Shown here piece by piece: positions 35,076-47,830 of a DNA stretch of 64,000 nucleotides. The notes beneath the pieces are model-generated. The model was not told where the DNA came from. It made no database searches and saw nothing but the letters and a program-made list of their open reading frames with translations. The position numbers and the translations under genes are program-made. Source of the DNA: Phocoena phocoena (lineage: Eukaryota > Chordata > Mammalia > Artiodactyla > Phocoenidae); contig NC_089223.1 of assembly GCF_963924675.1 (NCBI RefSeq), forward strand, positions 11,668,881-11,732,880. The letters are read 5' to 3'. Numbering within the stretch: position 1 is the first letter of the stretch; every line of letters starts with the position of its first letter.

Positions 35076-37800
35076 AGTTATAAAGAAATAGCAAATAAAT
35101 TGGAAAAGTGACACTAAGATTATGTTGGGAAATACCTGACTAAGCACAGGAGAGGATTATCACGAGTGTAGATGACAAAAGCAAATTGGATTAGAGATAT
35201 ATTTTTTACTCAGATGCTTATGATTGTTAAACATTTCCAATTTACATATCCTCTGCAGTTAGTAATCCTTGGTATTAATTACATACAAGTTTTAATTGGC
35301 ATAAGCTTATAAATTCTCCATATCTCATAATGATGAGAAAGGGTAAAAGAGTGTCTGGTTTTGATAATGTATGAATAATGATAATTAGGGTGTTCCTTGT
35401 TTTACTAAGCATCATATATCTTTCAGATGAATGGAGTTTTAGATGTCTCAACTAGTAATTGCATAATACTATTTATAGTCTCCTTTTTTTAGACATTGTC
35501 TTAAATCACCTAGAGGCAACAAACAACAATGGAAGTTTAGCTGTTTTACATATTAAGACACTGTCACATTCAGTTTTCATTTGGTTCTCACAAGCCCCAA
35601 GACAAGAGAATGAAGAACCTATATGTGGTTAAATGGCTTGTAGGGAAAGGGCTACAGAAAGAGCCCTTCCCCTCTAACTCTTAATCTAATGCCTCTTTTG
35701 TAGCATACACACTTATTTGGGATATGTTGAAAGTCTAGAAGCTAAGAATGTTTTGGCCCAGTTACGAGGACAACCCTATGAACTTGGTGTGACTAGATCA
35801 GAGGAATATGGGGCGTCACTCTACTTCTTTGTACGTCTAAGCTGAAAGAGAATCAGTCAAGATAGTAGAAACTTTAAAATCCTCAAAGAATCAAACAGGC
35901 AATGCTTACTCAAACCAAAGTCCAGATGGTTCAAGACATTGATGCCAGCAAACAGAAATAGAGTGAGGAAATACCACTATGCAACTTCTGGTCTTACTAT
36001 GTAAGACATAAGTTGTCCTGGCTACAAGGGAATTTATAGAAAGCCTTTGGCTTAAGGAGGTGTCAGAATCCTTATAAATATCCTGGAAATAGTGGATGGT
36101 GTGAATCATCTGCAGTTTCCTTTCAGTAGGTAAACTTCTTTAGTTCTGTACAGAATGCACCCTTTATACTATAGTTGATGTTTAGGAAACAGCAACGTAT
36201 ATTCAAATATTTCAACACTCTATTCAGTTCAGATTCAAGGTTTACTCAAAGTGATATCCATTAAAAGTATTACATTGTAATTAACCATTTTATTGTAAAT
36301 TGTACAAAACTCTTACTCTCTTATGTTAATCTAGTATCAGTTTATGTGTCTAACGTTTCAAATGAAGAAGATAATCTAGATGCAATACGAAATTAAATTC
36401 TCTAATATATACATTAAAGATAAAACAGCTAATTATAGCCAGCTATTATATGTGGAAGTATGCATAAGATAGTCTAAATTTGACTTAACAAAGTGACAAA
36501 GAAATTGACAGATAAGTTTAAGTACACGTATATGTATGGCCAATTTGAAACTTATATGTCTGCTTTAAAAAATAGGTATTTTTGAATTGATACATTTAAG
36601 TGCCTTAGTCCAACAAAATTTAAAGCAGATGTGTTTTTTATTTTTTTTTTAATTTCTAAAGCAGTGGGTATTCCTTGTAAATAATACCAGTACAGAAGTA
36701 TATAGAGCAAAATATGACAGTAAGAAGTTCAATACCTCTAGCAATGAGAGAATGGGATTAGAAGTGGGAATAAAGGGGTCAACAACCTTATTTGTAATGC
36801 TTAATTTCTTTAACAAAAAAGAAAGGTAAAATGACAAGATGTTTCCATTGACAATTACAGATAATATATACAGAAACGTTAGTTATAGTATTTTTAATTT
36901 CTCAATAATCTTTGAAGATTTAAATTAGACTTTATTACTAGGTAATTGAGCTTAATTTAACTTCTTTAATACTCTAGAGACATGTGAACTGAACTTTAAA
37001 ATAATTTTTTTAATTCTAGAAGCATTGATTTCTGCATTTGTTAATTTAATACCAAAAAAACAGATCGTTCTAGTGTGATCACCTTCCAAAATGTGCTGGA
37101 TTTCCTTCCTATATACAAAGTCCGAAGACATCCAGAAAGATATTCTGAGTAATGCTTCCTCAAACATAACAAAGCAAAAAGGCAGTGCTTTCATTTTTCA
37201 TTATCATGTAATTGGTCCTCAAGTTGAAGCAGACCTGCAGCTGAAGCCATGTGGTGATTCATAATATGTACAGCCACTTAAATACTTTCTCCCCATCCCT
37301 TACATTTCACTGCTAGGGAAGTTAAGGGTGATTTGAGTTAGAAACAGAGAAAAAGCTAAACTAAGATCCATATTGCTGAATGACACTTTCCTGATTTATT
37401 GCCATTTAGATCTGATGTAAGCCATGCATAAATTAAGAAAATGTCATTAAAGTAGTATACCAATAAAGTAGAAACCTCAAAAGTATAACAATACCAGTAG
37501 AAAAAATATAAAATTAAGAAAAATTAATAGCCTTTTAAGAATTTTATATAGGCAACTTGGAAGGAAATCAAAAATGAAATGTTTGCTTGTTTGTAATTTA
37601 TAAGCAAAAGCAGGATTAAGACCAAAGTGAGTATAAAGTTTAATGGAGGATATATTTGCTTCTAATAAATAATCAAAAGTAATACCATAAAGCTTATTTA
37701 TATGCTCTTTATATAATTATAAGCAACTGTAATTTCTATGAGAATTTTTTTTCTAATTAATCTCATTAAAATAAATAAAATGCATGAATTGCTTTTCTGT
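35076..37800. other. No recognised gene
   Basis: AT-rich unique DNA. A faint MIR-like echo at about 35570-35700 was not strong enough to call. Short frames on the minus strand (35906-36109, 36649-36837, 36952-37194) show no recognisable domain. Confidence 0.4.
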
Positions 37801-37827
37801 ATAGTCTAAATAGTCTATTTAGACTAT
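37801..37827. repeat. 27-bp palindrome
   Basis: A perfect inverted repeat: ATAGTCTAAATAG at 37801-37813, one central T, and CTATTTAGACTAT at 37815-37827. Function unknown. Confidence 0.9.
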
Positions 37828-38835
37828 TTAAACTCTAGTGAGTTTAATGGCAAAATGTAGTAACATGAAAACTTCATGACAACAGTATAACCCTACTACC
37901 CATTGCAAAGTCAGGTCAAAATAATCATTACAAATGAATAGATTTGGTTAAATCTTATGGAAATAATAATAAGTTGACTAGACAAATGAAAATTAATACT
38001 CTTGATTTATTCCAGTAGAAAGCATAATCTTAGCTAACAGAGAGGAGACAATTTTCAAGGAGAGCCACATGATTTAGAAGAAAAAATCCTAAGGAGGTGA
38101 AAGGGAGAAGGGTAGACAATATTAAACTTGTTTGCTCTCTCCTAGTTACTTATGTTTACCTATGTATTTATTCTTTAAAAAATATATTTTTTTAATGATG
38201 TGGTTATCAGATATTTAGTTAATAATGACTTTATTCCACATATCACTCATCCAAAGTAATATTAGGTAGTTATTTGAACTAAGGCTGAATTTTTAAAAAC
38301 TTTTAGTTCTAAGTAAGACTCTTTCCACAGGTAATTCTCATGTGTTATTCCAAGTAAGTTACATGGTCAATTTCAGATTAAAGAAAAGGCATGAGATTAA
38401 AAAAAAATTAAATTCGTTCTGTGTTGCAGGACTTCTCAGAGACTTTAATAACTTGATGTGCAGTGTTAATCTTTAAAAGGTGCAAGCTGTAAGCAACAAT
38501 TTATAGAATTGTATTTCTATGGATTCTTCTTTTTTTTTCCATATCATCTCTCAAGAGTAGCATTCCTTAGAAAATATTTTGAGAAGTATTGAACTTACTA
38601 AAGGGTAACAGAGATAAGTCCAAGGAAAGGCAGCTAGTCAGAAATTAGTTTCTGACTGTTTAAGAGGCCAGATACACATCCCCAAGTAGATTCAAGGCCA
38701 GTGTACATTCAAGAGAGGGTGTATTTTAAAGAAAGAGGAGAAGGTAGTTTGTTCTCATTATCAATTTAAGCCTTGCTTGTATAAACCACAATGTATTAGG
38801 AGTTATAAATTGCATGTTTATTTTCTCTAAATCTG
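37828..38835. other. No recognised feature
   Basis: AT-rich unique DNA. Confidence 0.4.
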
Positions 38836-38960
38836 CCAACAAAGCGATAATTATGCCATTTTATAGATGATGAAACTGAGGATCAAAGCACTGAAGCAAC
38901 TACTTAAAGCCCATACAGATAGTAAGTGGCGAAGCTAACTCAGATGTGGGTAGGAAACAG
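38836..38960 (-). repeat. MIR fragment
   Basis: 'atgccattttatagatgatgaaactgagg' and 'agatagtaagtggcgaagc' are the reverse-complement MIR core. Confidence 0.85.
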
Positions 38961-39619
38961 ATTGTTTTCCATCATACTTTTTCTTTGTACCTAAAACATT
39001 TATCACAGGTGGTTAAGATATTGGAGACATATAAAACATAGTTCAGTTATAGTACAAGCTGTAAGAAAATGCAGCATAAAAAATACAACCTAAGGCTCTA
39101 GAAACATTACTTGTTAGAAAGATAAAACATAAAGGATTAAAAATAATATGACTAAATATAATTTACACTAAGAAAGATGTGGAGGACTTGATTGCTATGA
39201 GAATTCTGAAGTTGGTGAAACGATAATAGGTAATTTGTAGGATTTGAAGTGTATTCTCACAGGATAGGTTGGACATCAATAACAGGACATTGATAAGTAA
39301 AATAGAAAGATTTTAATCTATAAAAGTAAAAAATGTAGGCATGGAGTGGAACAGTTTCACTAATACAGAGTCTGTGTGTAGGGAAATACTGAGGAAGGTA
39401 AGAATTAGGTAGAAAAATATCTGAGAGCAGGTAGAATAAATTTCCCTTTACCCTTTACGAATCATGTGACTTTAAACTCTAAGATAAAGTCTGTTAACAG
39501 GAAACAAAATATGAGGAGAACAAAAGAAGTTGTCTATTGCTAATTGGAACACAATGATTAAAGTTAGGAACTGTGAATATTTCATAGAGAAAATTTTAAT
39601 AATATGTGAAAACAACAAC
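38961..39619. other. No recognised feature
   Basis: Purine-rich unique DNA, no coding signal. Confidence 0.35.
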
Positions 39620-39740
39620 AATAGTGTGGCCTTTCATATGGCTGAAGAATATAAACTCTTGGAGAGCATAACTGTTTTCTTTTGCACTGTCAATCCCTAG
39701 CACCGAGAGCAGTGATTAGATCATAGTTATATACTTGACT
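39620..39740 (+). repeat. L2 3' end fragment
   Basis: 'ataaactcttggagagc', 'ttttgcactgtcaatccctagcac' and 'gcagtgattagatcatag' follow the L2 end ('gtgagctccttgagggc', 'tctgtatccccagcac', 'cacagtgcctggcacatag'). Confidence 0.55.
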
Positions 39741-40839
39741 TATGGCTCTGAGAAGCAAAATTGGCCATCCACACTCACAGATAGAAAGATTGGAATACAG
39801 ATAGGAAGACAGGTCTGTTTGACCAGAAAACTCAGATTTATCCTTTACCCACCAAAGCCATGCTTTATATTTATTAGGAGCAATCACCCAAAAGTTTGGT
39901 AGAATATGTCTAGATCATAGTACAGTAAACAACATCTTACATCTTGCTTGAATTACACTTAATTTTAGTGTAGCCATCATATGAATAAGATTAATTTATT
40001 GTTTGGTGAAGGGTATGAGCCTTATAAACACTGATATCCTTCTAAGCATTTTATTTATTACCTTCCCATGGATACAACAACAAAAAATCCTTGGTCCATA
40101 AAAATATATAAAAGTATGTGGCTGTGTTCCTAGGATCGAACATTGTCTATATCCCAGTGTTTGACAGGCCATAATTTCTGTGATGACTCCAGGGACATAA
40201 TAGTGATTCCCACTGACATTGACCATAAAGGTGAGAGTACACACTGGTGGTAGTAAGAACAGAGATTATGTCCATGATGGTGGCTAATAACTAATACTAT
40301 GGAAAATACTAATAAGAGGGACTTGTTGGTCTTGTTGGTAATTCATGAAAAATCGGATAAAGAGAAATGTCTCTGAAAGGTCTGAGGTAGATAATCAGGG
40401 GTAGGCTGTGTAAACAGGAGTTTGAAGAGTGTGACATGTGAACCAAGAAAGACATAGAATGGAGACAGTTTTGTCTTCTTAGGCATCAAGTAATTTTTTT
40501 TTTTTTAAATAGAATGTATAAGCTACTTTAAGTCCTTGACTTTGGTGAAAGTTATTGAAACCTATTATTTTGTGCAAAATATGTTATCTTCTTTATTATG
40601 CAGAAATGTTTAAGCCTCTGTTGTGTAAGAGCTATGATTTTCTTTTCTGGCTTTTGCATGTTTGTTTCTAGTAATTCTTTTGCCAGGCATTGTTTAATAC
40701 CTGAGACCCTTTTTTCTGTTAAAAGTCTTCCTGTTTGGGTGCTAACCTCATGGCAACGATTTTATATTCTGGAAAGAATAAGCTCATTATTAACATAAAT
40801 TTCTGAAGAGGAGCATTTCATTGTTTTATTCAGTAACCC
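39741..40839. other. No recognised feature
   Basis: Unique DNA. Frames at 39690-39887, 39996-40244 and 40598-40798 are not recognisable proteins. Confidence 0.4.
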
Positions 40840-40950
40840 TCACTAGATCTTTGTATTTGATGCCCTTTAAAGGATGCAAAACAATGTCGGTGCTCAGTGA
40901 GTGAAAAAATGAATGAATGAATTGATGTATGAATGGATGGATATAAACAT
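40840..40950 (+). repeat. L2 3' end with short GAAT repeat
   Basis: 'gcaaaacaatgtcggtgctcagtgagtg' followed by AATGAATGAATGAATTGATG resembles the L2 terminus 'gtaggtgctcaataaatg...gaatgaatgaatga'. Confidence 0.5.
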
Positions 40951-42039
40951 TTTTATTTTTAATTAAAATAAATATCATGCTTCATTTCATGTTCAAAACA
41001 CTTAACATAGGGTTTTGTATATTGCTCACAGTTTTCATTCCTTGTAAAGCTTTTAGAAGTATGCCATCAAGTCATTTGTCCTGTATAGACCTATGTCTAA
41101 GTAACCAAATTTGACAGCAAATTTTGAATGGTGACAATGTCTAGAACTATTTCCCCAAGTTATCAGATTAACAAATATCTAGAAGTTCCCCTTAAACATT
41201 CAGATTTCTGAACTTCATGACAGCTTACTTAACTTGAATCTCCAACTAAGTGACCTAGGTAACTGTATCCCCCATCAGGTAATTTGGTAATGTTGGTCAA
41301 GAACTGTATCTTAAATGAAACCCACAGTAATTGTATTTGAACTGCTAAAATCAAAATAAGATTATTCTGATTTTTCAGTTAGTTTCCACATCCTCTTTTA
41401 TTCTGCTACCAAAGGCACTGATAACCAGATTTTATTAATTTTTAATTAAATTTATACAGAATTCATAGTGATTTTACTATAGAATTTTGTGGACTGTATT
41501 TGCAGGTAGGTAGATAGATGGATAGATACAATTTTGCTTAATAGAATTAGCTAACTAAATTAATAGCTTCACTTGGGTTGGGTGAGGACATACAAAAAAA
41601 TGTTTAACTTATTTAAGAAAATTCACTTGATTTAAGTATTCTACCAGGGCATTTGCATAGAATATGCTAATTATACGTGTCTCTTATCTGTTCATTGAAG
41701 TAGCTCTGTCAGAACAATTAACGTTTGTTTAATAATTTGTTTGTGTTACTTTATGGCCCTGAAGGGAATAAAGTCACATTTGCTTATGAATACCCTACAT
41801 TTCAAACTTTTAACTAATTAAGGATGATAACCTTTTCATCCCAATTAACTCCTAATTAATGAAGTTTTACATTATATGTTCTTTTTTCCTTCTTGTTTGA
41901 TTTTGTAATAGGTAAACAACATAAACGAACATTGTTTTCCAAGATTTACTAGCCTATTGCTGTGCTCTACTTTAGTACATGCTGAAATAGGAAACACTTC
42001 CATATTTTCTAATGTAATGCTCATAGTAGCACTTAATTC
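40951..42039. other. No recognised gene; AT-rich with a GATA-like repeat and homeodomain-type motifs
   Basis: A short GATA/GGTA repeat lies at about 41503-41528. Between 41651 and 41858 there is an octamer ATTTGCAT (41651-41658), a variant ATGCTAAT (41664-41671) and TAATTA at 41668, 41815 and 41853. This could be a conserved regulatory element or chance in AT-rich DNA. Confidence 0.3.
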
Positions 42040-42130
42040 CTTCTAAGAACAGCAAACTAAGGCTAAGAAATATAAGCTATTTGTCCAAGATCATGTAGTA
42101 AGTAGGACAACTGGGATTTACATTGTCTAG
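42040..42130 (-). repeat. MIR fragment
   Basis: 'agcaaactaaggctaagaaatataagc', 'atttgtccaagatcatgtagtaagtagg' and 'actgggattta' follow the reverse-complement MIR. Confidence 0.7.
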
Positions 42131-42309
42131 TTCCAAAAATCCTTATTTTTAATTCTATTTTAAAATATTTTTGTGTTACTAATAAACTAACAGAGCTAAG
42201 CCTACATTTTACAATGTGTAATCTATATGACATAATTATGATACTTATCAGTCAGTATGATACCACTTTGTTTTATATTCCAAAGTATTCACTGTCTTGC
42301 AGACATTTT

Positions 42310-42510
42310 ATACATTATTAGATAAGCAACAAAGACCTGCTGTATAGCACAGAGAATGATGCTCAATATTCTGTAATAACCTAAATGGGAAAATAATTTG
42401 AAAAAGAATAGATACATGTACATGTGATGGAATCACTTTGTTGCACACCTGAAACTAACACATAATCAACTATGCTTCAATATAAAATATTAAATTAAAA
42501 AATAATTCCT
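42310..42510 (+). mobile_element. L1 3' end fragment, sense
   Basis: The last 200 bp of a Cetartiodactyl L1: 'gataagcaacaaagacctgc', 'tgtatagcacagagaatg', 'caatattctgtaataacc', 'cacctgaaactaacac', and an A-rich tail. Strongly 5'-truncated. No convincing TSD. Confidence 0.85.
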
Positions 42511-43482
42511 TATTTTAACATACTCTTTGGATAACTTTAGTATTAATAAATAAATCAACTATATAGCTTTAGTATTAATAACCAAACTTTATTTATCATG
42601 ACATATTTTTCTTTCTCATTTAAAAAACACCTTGTATCAGCCATAAGTTAAGTATGGATTCACAGCACAGACTTGTTATGGGCAGACCCTGGGAGGTACC
42701 TTCTGCTGAACTTACTAAGAGATCCCTCATAGATTCTTTTGAGTTGTATTTTTTATAATTTTGTGGTTTTATTACACTCATTTAAAATAAAGCAAAAATC
42801 TTTCTTCTCGTAGATCTACAATCTCCTTCACTTTAAAAAGAGAACAAGATTATTCAATTTAAAGTAGTATGGATTGCAACGGTTCATTGTGTAGCTACAG
42901 AACATATCATACAGTAATCATCTGACCCTTCTTTCAGAGAACCATTTGAGACAGTCTCTTTCTTTCTCAGGCGGAGGTAGAGTGATTAAGCTGTCATTAT
43001 CTCCTAGTGTCCCTGAAAGGACATGAGTTTCAAAGCTATATTGCCTGACACTTAAACTCATACCTTGAGATACTGAGAAAGAGGATGGATAGGGGAAAGA
43101 GAGAGCCAGCTTTAAAATTCTGTTGCCCTATAGGATGATTTTAGAACTTTTGCCCACACTACAATTTAACTTGCATTTCCTGTAACAGAAAAAGACAGAG
43201 CACATAAAATGAACATCATTATTTTATGTCTGCTTCTTTACATCACTGCAAAAAGAAAGTAATAGAAATTTACTCAGAGAACCCAAGGGTTGTGAATGAC
43301 TTTTCAGAGAATGAGTGTGTATGCTTCACAGAAAACCAAAGGGATGTTCTCCTAATTACTAATGGCTGGTCTGAGAGATAAAAAAATGACAGTGGGATTG
43401 AAAAGTTAATGTATAACTCAAGAAAAATTGCTGAACTAAGTGCTGGGAAATCCAGCTCCAGTCAGAGGTAAGTACTTTTATT
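42511..43482. other. No recognised feature
   Basis: Unique DNA without coding signal. Confidence 0.4.
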
Positions 43483-43712
43483 CTCAAGTCAGGAAAGCCT
43501 GGGTTCAGATGCTAGCTTCACTATTTACTAGCTTCATGATCTTGGGCAAGTTAACTTGCACAAACCTTGTTTTCCTTATCTGTAAAATGAACGTAACAAC
43601 TGTCACCTACATTTTAACGCTGCTGTCACAATTAATAATATAGTGCACAAAAAGAGCATTAGACAATAATTGGTATATAATAAGACTTCAATAAATATTA
43701 ATGGTGGCTATT
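43483..43712 (+). repeat. MIR, nearly complete
   Basis: 'gcctgggttcagatgctag', 'actagcttcatgatcttggg', 'ttccttatctgtaaaatgaac', 'attggtatataataagac', 'caataaatattaatggtgg' cover the MIR from the tRNA-like head to the LINE-like tail. The 67-residue frame at 43440-43643 crosses it. Confidence 0.9.
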
Positions 43713-43789
43713 AACTCTCTACATCATATATATTAAAAAGGATTAAAAATAGGTATTTAGAGAATAAAAATATAAACAATTATTTATGG

Positions 43790-43924
43790 AATATTTTGTG
43801 GTGATGGTTTCACAAGTGTTTACTTATCTCCAAACTCATCAAGGTGTATATATTAAATATGTAGAGCTTTTTGCATGTCAATCATACCTCAATAAATTGG
43901 TTCAAAAAATTTAATAAAAAAAAA
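43790..43924 (+). mobile_element. L1M 3' UTR fragment, sense
   Basis: 'tgtggtgatggtttcacaagtg', 'caaactcatcaaggtgtat', 'tgcatgtcaatcatacctcaataaa' is the tail of an old L1M, with a poly(A) at about 43905-43924. Confidence 0.85.
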
Positions 43925-44314
43925 TATAAGCTTAAGAAAATTTGAAAAACAAGGGAGAGAATAGTATGTAAAAATTAATTCTACTTAGTCCTAGAAGTTG
44001 GCTGCTCTTTTTCTTTTAGAATCCAAGTGGACAAAGCAATGAGTAAGCGTGAGCAATTGCAATGTTCATAGTGTCCATTGGAAGAAAACAAGCCAAATTA
44101 GTTAGATCATAGAGAGATCTCAACTGATTTTAAAAGGGACACTGAAAGATGCAGTGGATATTATCCTAGCAAAATCCCTAGAATAAATTTAATAAGGGAT
44201 GTCCAATAGCTGTCTCAAAGCATGTGTCAGTGCAAGCCAAAGGCATAAAGATAATTCAACAAAGCAAGTACAGTCCTAAGAGGGCCACAGCAATACAGGC
44301 TAACTATTCATAGT
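43925..44314. other. No recognised feature
   Basis: Unique DNA. Confidence 0.35.
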
Positions 44315-46045
44315 TCTTTTTTTTCTTCCCAGTTTTACTGAGGTATAATTCACAAGTAAAATTGTAATATATTTAAAGTGTACAACATGATGATTTGATA
44401 TACATATACATTTTGAAGGAATTCCCACAGTCAAATTAATGAACACATCTATCACCTCACATAGTTACTCTATTTCTTTCTTTTTTCCTTTTTTGGTGAG
44501 AACAACTAAGATCTACTGTCTTAGTAAATTCCAATTATACAATACAATATTATCAACTGTAGTCACCATGCTATACATCAGATCCTCAAAATTTATTCAT
44601 CTTGTAATTGAAGGTTTGTACCTTTTACCAACCTCACCCTTTCACCTTCCCAACATTCTACTTTCTGTTTCTATGAGTTCTACTTTTGTTCTTTCCCTTT
44701 TTCTTTTTCTCTTTCTTCTTTTTTTTTTTTTTTTTACATTCCACATATAAGTGATACTAGGCAGTATTTGTCTTTCTTTGTATGGCTTATTTCACTTAGC
44801 ATAATGTTCTCTGGGTTCATTCATGTTGCTGCAAATGGCAGAATTTCCTTCTTTTTAAAAGCTGAGTAATATTCCATATATCTTCATAAATACACACACA
44901 CACACATACACTTTTTCCATGCATCCATCAACAGACACTTCAATTGTTTCCGTATTTGGCTATCATGAATAATGCTGCAATAAACATAGGAATACAGAAA
45001 TCTCTTTGATATAGTGATTTTGTTACTTTGGATATATATCCAGAAGTGAGATTGCTGGATCATATGGTAGTTCTGTTTTTAATCTTTTGAAGAACTTCTG
45101 TACTGTTTTCCATAATGGCTGTACCAGTTTACATTCCCACCAACAGTGCACAAGGGTCCCCTTTTCCTTGCAACCTCACCAGTATTTGTTATATCTTGTC
45201 TTTTTTTACAATAGACAGCCTAACAGGTGTGAAGGGATACCTCATTGTGGTTTCGACTTGCATTTCACTGATGATCAGTGATGTTGAGTATGTTTTCATG
45301 TATCTGTTGGCATTAGTATGTCTTCTTTGGAAAAATATCTATTAAGGTTGTTTGCCCATATTAATTGGATTATTTGTGTTTTTGCTATTGAGCTGTATGA
45401 GTTCCTTGTATATTTTCCATATTAACCCCTTATAGGATATGTGGTTTGCAAATATTTTCTCTTATTCCGTAGGTTGTCATTTCATTTTGTGGATGGTTTC
45501 TTTTGCTATGCAGAAGCTTTATAGTTTGATGCCAAGCTACTTGTTTATTTTTGCTTTTGTTGTCTTTGCTTTTGATGTCAAATCCCAAAACTCATTGCCA
45601 AGAGCAACCTCAAGAAGTTTATGTCCTATGTTTTCTTCTAAGAGCTTTATGGTTTCAGGTCTTACTTTCAAGTCTTTAATCCATTTTGAGTTGATTTTGT
45701 GTATGGTGTACGAGGTCCAGTTTCATTCTTTTGCATGTGGCAGTCCAGTTTCCCCAACACCATTTATTGAAGAGACTACCCTTTCCCTGTGGTGTACTCT
45801 TAGTACCTTTGCTGCAAATTAATTGACCATATATGTGTGGGTTTATTTTGAGGCTCTCTGTTCTTTTCCATTGATCCATGTGTCTGTTTTTATGCCAACA
45901 CCATACTTAGTTGATTACTACAGCTTTGTAATATAGCTTAAAATCAGGGAGCCTGATGCCTCCAACTTTGCTTGTTTTGCTCAAGGTTGCTTTCAATATT
46001 TAGGATATTTTGAGGTTTTATAGGAATTTTTAAGGATTCAGTGTA
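44315..46045 (-). mobile_element. Old L1 (L1MA-like), 5'-truncated, antisense
   Basis: The reverse complement of an L1 3' UTR begins at 'cagttttactgaggtataattc'. It continues through 'caactgtagtcaccatgctat' and the T run at 44720-44736 into ORF2: 'gctgagtaatattccata', 'ttacattcccaccaacagtg', 'gagctgtatgagttccttg'. A short CA repeat lies at 44893-44910. Sequence similarity is lost at about 46045. Confidence 0.9.
45060..46010 (-). pseudogene. L1 ORF2 C-terminal pseudogene
   Basis: Minus-strand frame 45879-45676 carries [20 protein letters not shown], a conserved part of the L1 ORF2 C-terminal half. Flanking ORF2 text is broken by stops and shifts. The plus-strand frames here (45087-45281, 45439-45822, up to 127 residues) are antisense shadows. 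Confidence 0.8.
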
Positions 46046-47025
46046 AATCAAGGGCAAAATTTAGTATATCAAGGTATGTCCAGGGGTAAAAAGGTTTAAA
46101 ATGAGATCTTTTGAGAAACACTTCATATTATACCCTATTTTTTAAAATAAGCATTAACATATTTACAGGTCTGAGAAATAGAATTTTTTTAAAAGTCAAT
46201 TTAATATTTTAGACGTCTCCAAGTGTGCTTGGCTCTACAACTATTTTTCTTCCATGTGACCTAATGATATCCATGAAACTAGTATTTTCAGAGCGCTAGG
46301 AGATACCCATATTACATCATAGTATTCAAATATTTATTAAGCATAAATATTGCTTATTAAAAGTCAGATTTTGATAAAAACCTCAGAGTTAAGGTATTAC
46401 AAGACTCTGGGGTGTACTGACACACCTGATTCAACCATAAGTCCCACTGAGGGCCTATTAAGAATCAATATTTCTTCTTTTATCCAGTCATATTAGTGGC
46501 AGTATTATTAGTAAGCAAATTTACCATTTTTAGCCCTAGAGCCCAGGGAGATTTTTGCCTTTATCTACTTCATATTTGTTCTTTAATTCTGTGTAGCAAT
46601 TTACCTAGTATTTTTAAAATTCAGATAAGTAACTATACATGCCCTATAACTAATGCAGGTTTTAATCCTCACATTAACCACTGTATATGAAGAATAAAAT
46701 GTTTCCCAGTTTTAAAGGACTGTCATGATTTACCTTAAGCTAAAATAATAAATATACTGAGGGCAAATTTTAGTATGGATTTTTATTAGCTGCATACTGA
46801 TAGGGATGTGCTGTTTTGAAATTCTTGGATGTCAAAAAGGAATAGTTTTAGGCACCAGGTTGTTGCTTAGCCTATTGGCAACTGTGGTGACATACTGCTG
46901 CAGGGCATTTTCCTCCTAGAATTTTACTCCAGTTACTTTCTATTGGATGATAATCACTGTTGAGAAAAAACCAACACATGTTAACTTCTGCAGGAGCAAC
47001 CATCATGAAGTGAAAACACCAGTGC
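46046..47025. other. No recognised feature
   Basis: Unique DNA. Confidence 0.35.
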
Positions 47026-47487
47026 TTTTATTTATTTATTTGTTTATTTCACATAGTTTATTGAAGTATAGTTGCTCTACAGTTTTATGTTACAGGTGTA
47101 ACAATATAGTGATTCACAAATTTTAAAGGTTATACTCCATTTTTATAGTTATAAAATATTGGTTAAGGTCCCTGTGTTGTACAGTATATCCTTGTAGCTT
47201 TATTTTATACCTAATACTTTGTACTCTTATTCCCCTCCACTTGTATTGCCCCTCCTCCCCATCACTCCCCCCAATGGTAACCACAGTTTGTTCTCTATGT
47301 CTGTGAGTCTGCTTCTTTTTCATTATATGCACTAGTTTGTTCTACTTTTTGGATTCCATTTATAAGTGATATCATACAGTATTTGTCTTTCTCTGTCTGA
47401 CTTATTTCACTTAGCATAATGCCCTCCAAGTCCATCCATGTTGCTGCAAATGGCAGAAATCCATTTTTATGGCTGCATAGTATTCTA

Positions 47488-47538
<51 letters not shown>

Positions 47539-47830
47539 ACATCTTCTTTATCTATTCATATGTTTCTGGACACTTAGACTGCTTCCATTTCTTGGCAATT
47601 GTAAATAATGTTGTTATGAACATTGGGATGCATGTATCTTTTCAAATTAGTGTTGTTGTTTTCAGATATATACCCAGGAGTGGAACTGCTGGCTTGTATG
47701 GTGGTTCTATTTTTAGTTTTTTGAGAAACCTCCATACCATTTTCTACAGCGACTGCACCAATTTACATCTCCACCAACAGTGTACAAGGGTTTCCTTTTC
47801 TCCACATCCTCACTAACATTTATTGTTTGT
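47026..47830 (-). mobile_element. Cetartiodactyl L1, 5'-truncated, antisense
   Basis: Starts with a TTTA-rich tail (47029-47050), then 'tttattgaagtatagttgctc', 'ctgtgttgtacagtatatcc', 'ctatgtctgtgagtctgc' (3' UTR). Then follows the ORF2 C-terminus, in which frame 47540-47295 (minus) reads [17 protein letters not shown], a typical L1 ORF2 ending. It breaks off at about 47828 after 'cactaacatttattg'. The copy carries a long TG microsatellite. Confidence 0.9.
47491..47537 (+). repeat. (TG)n microsatellite within L1
   Basis: Pure TG for 47 bases at the point in ORF2 where these L1s usually read 'tattccattgtgtgtatatatg', so it has grown from an L1-internal seed. Confidence 0.95.
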
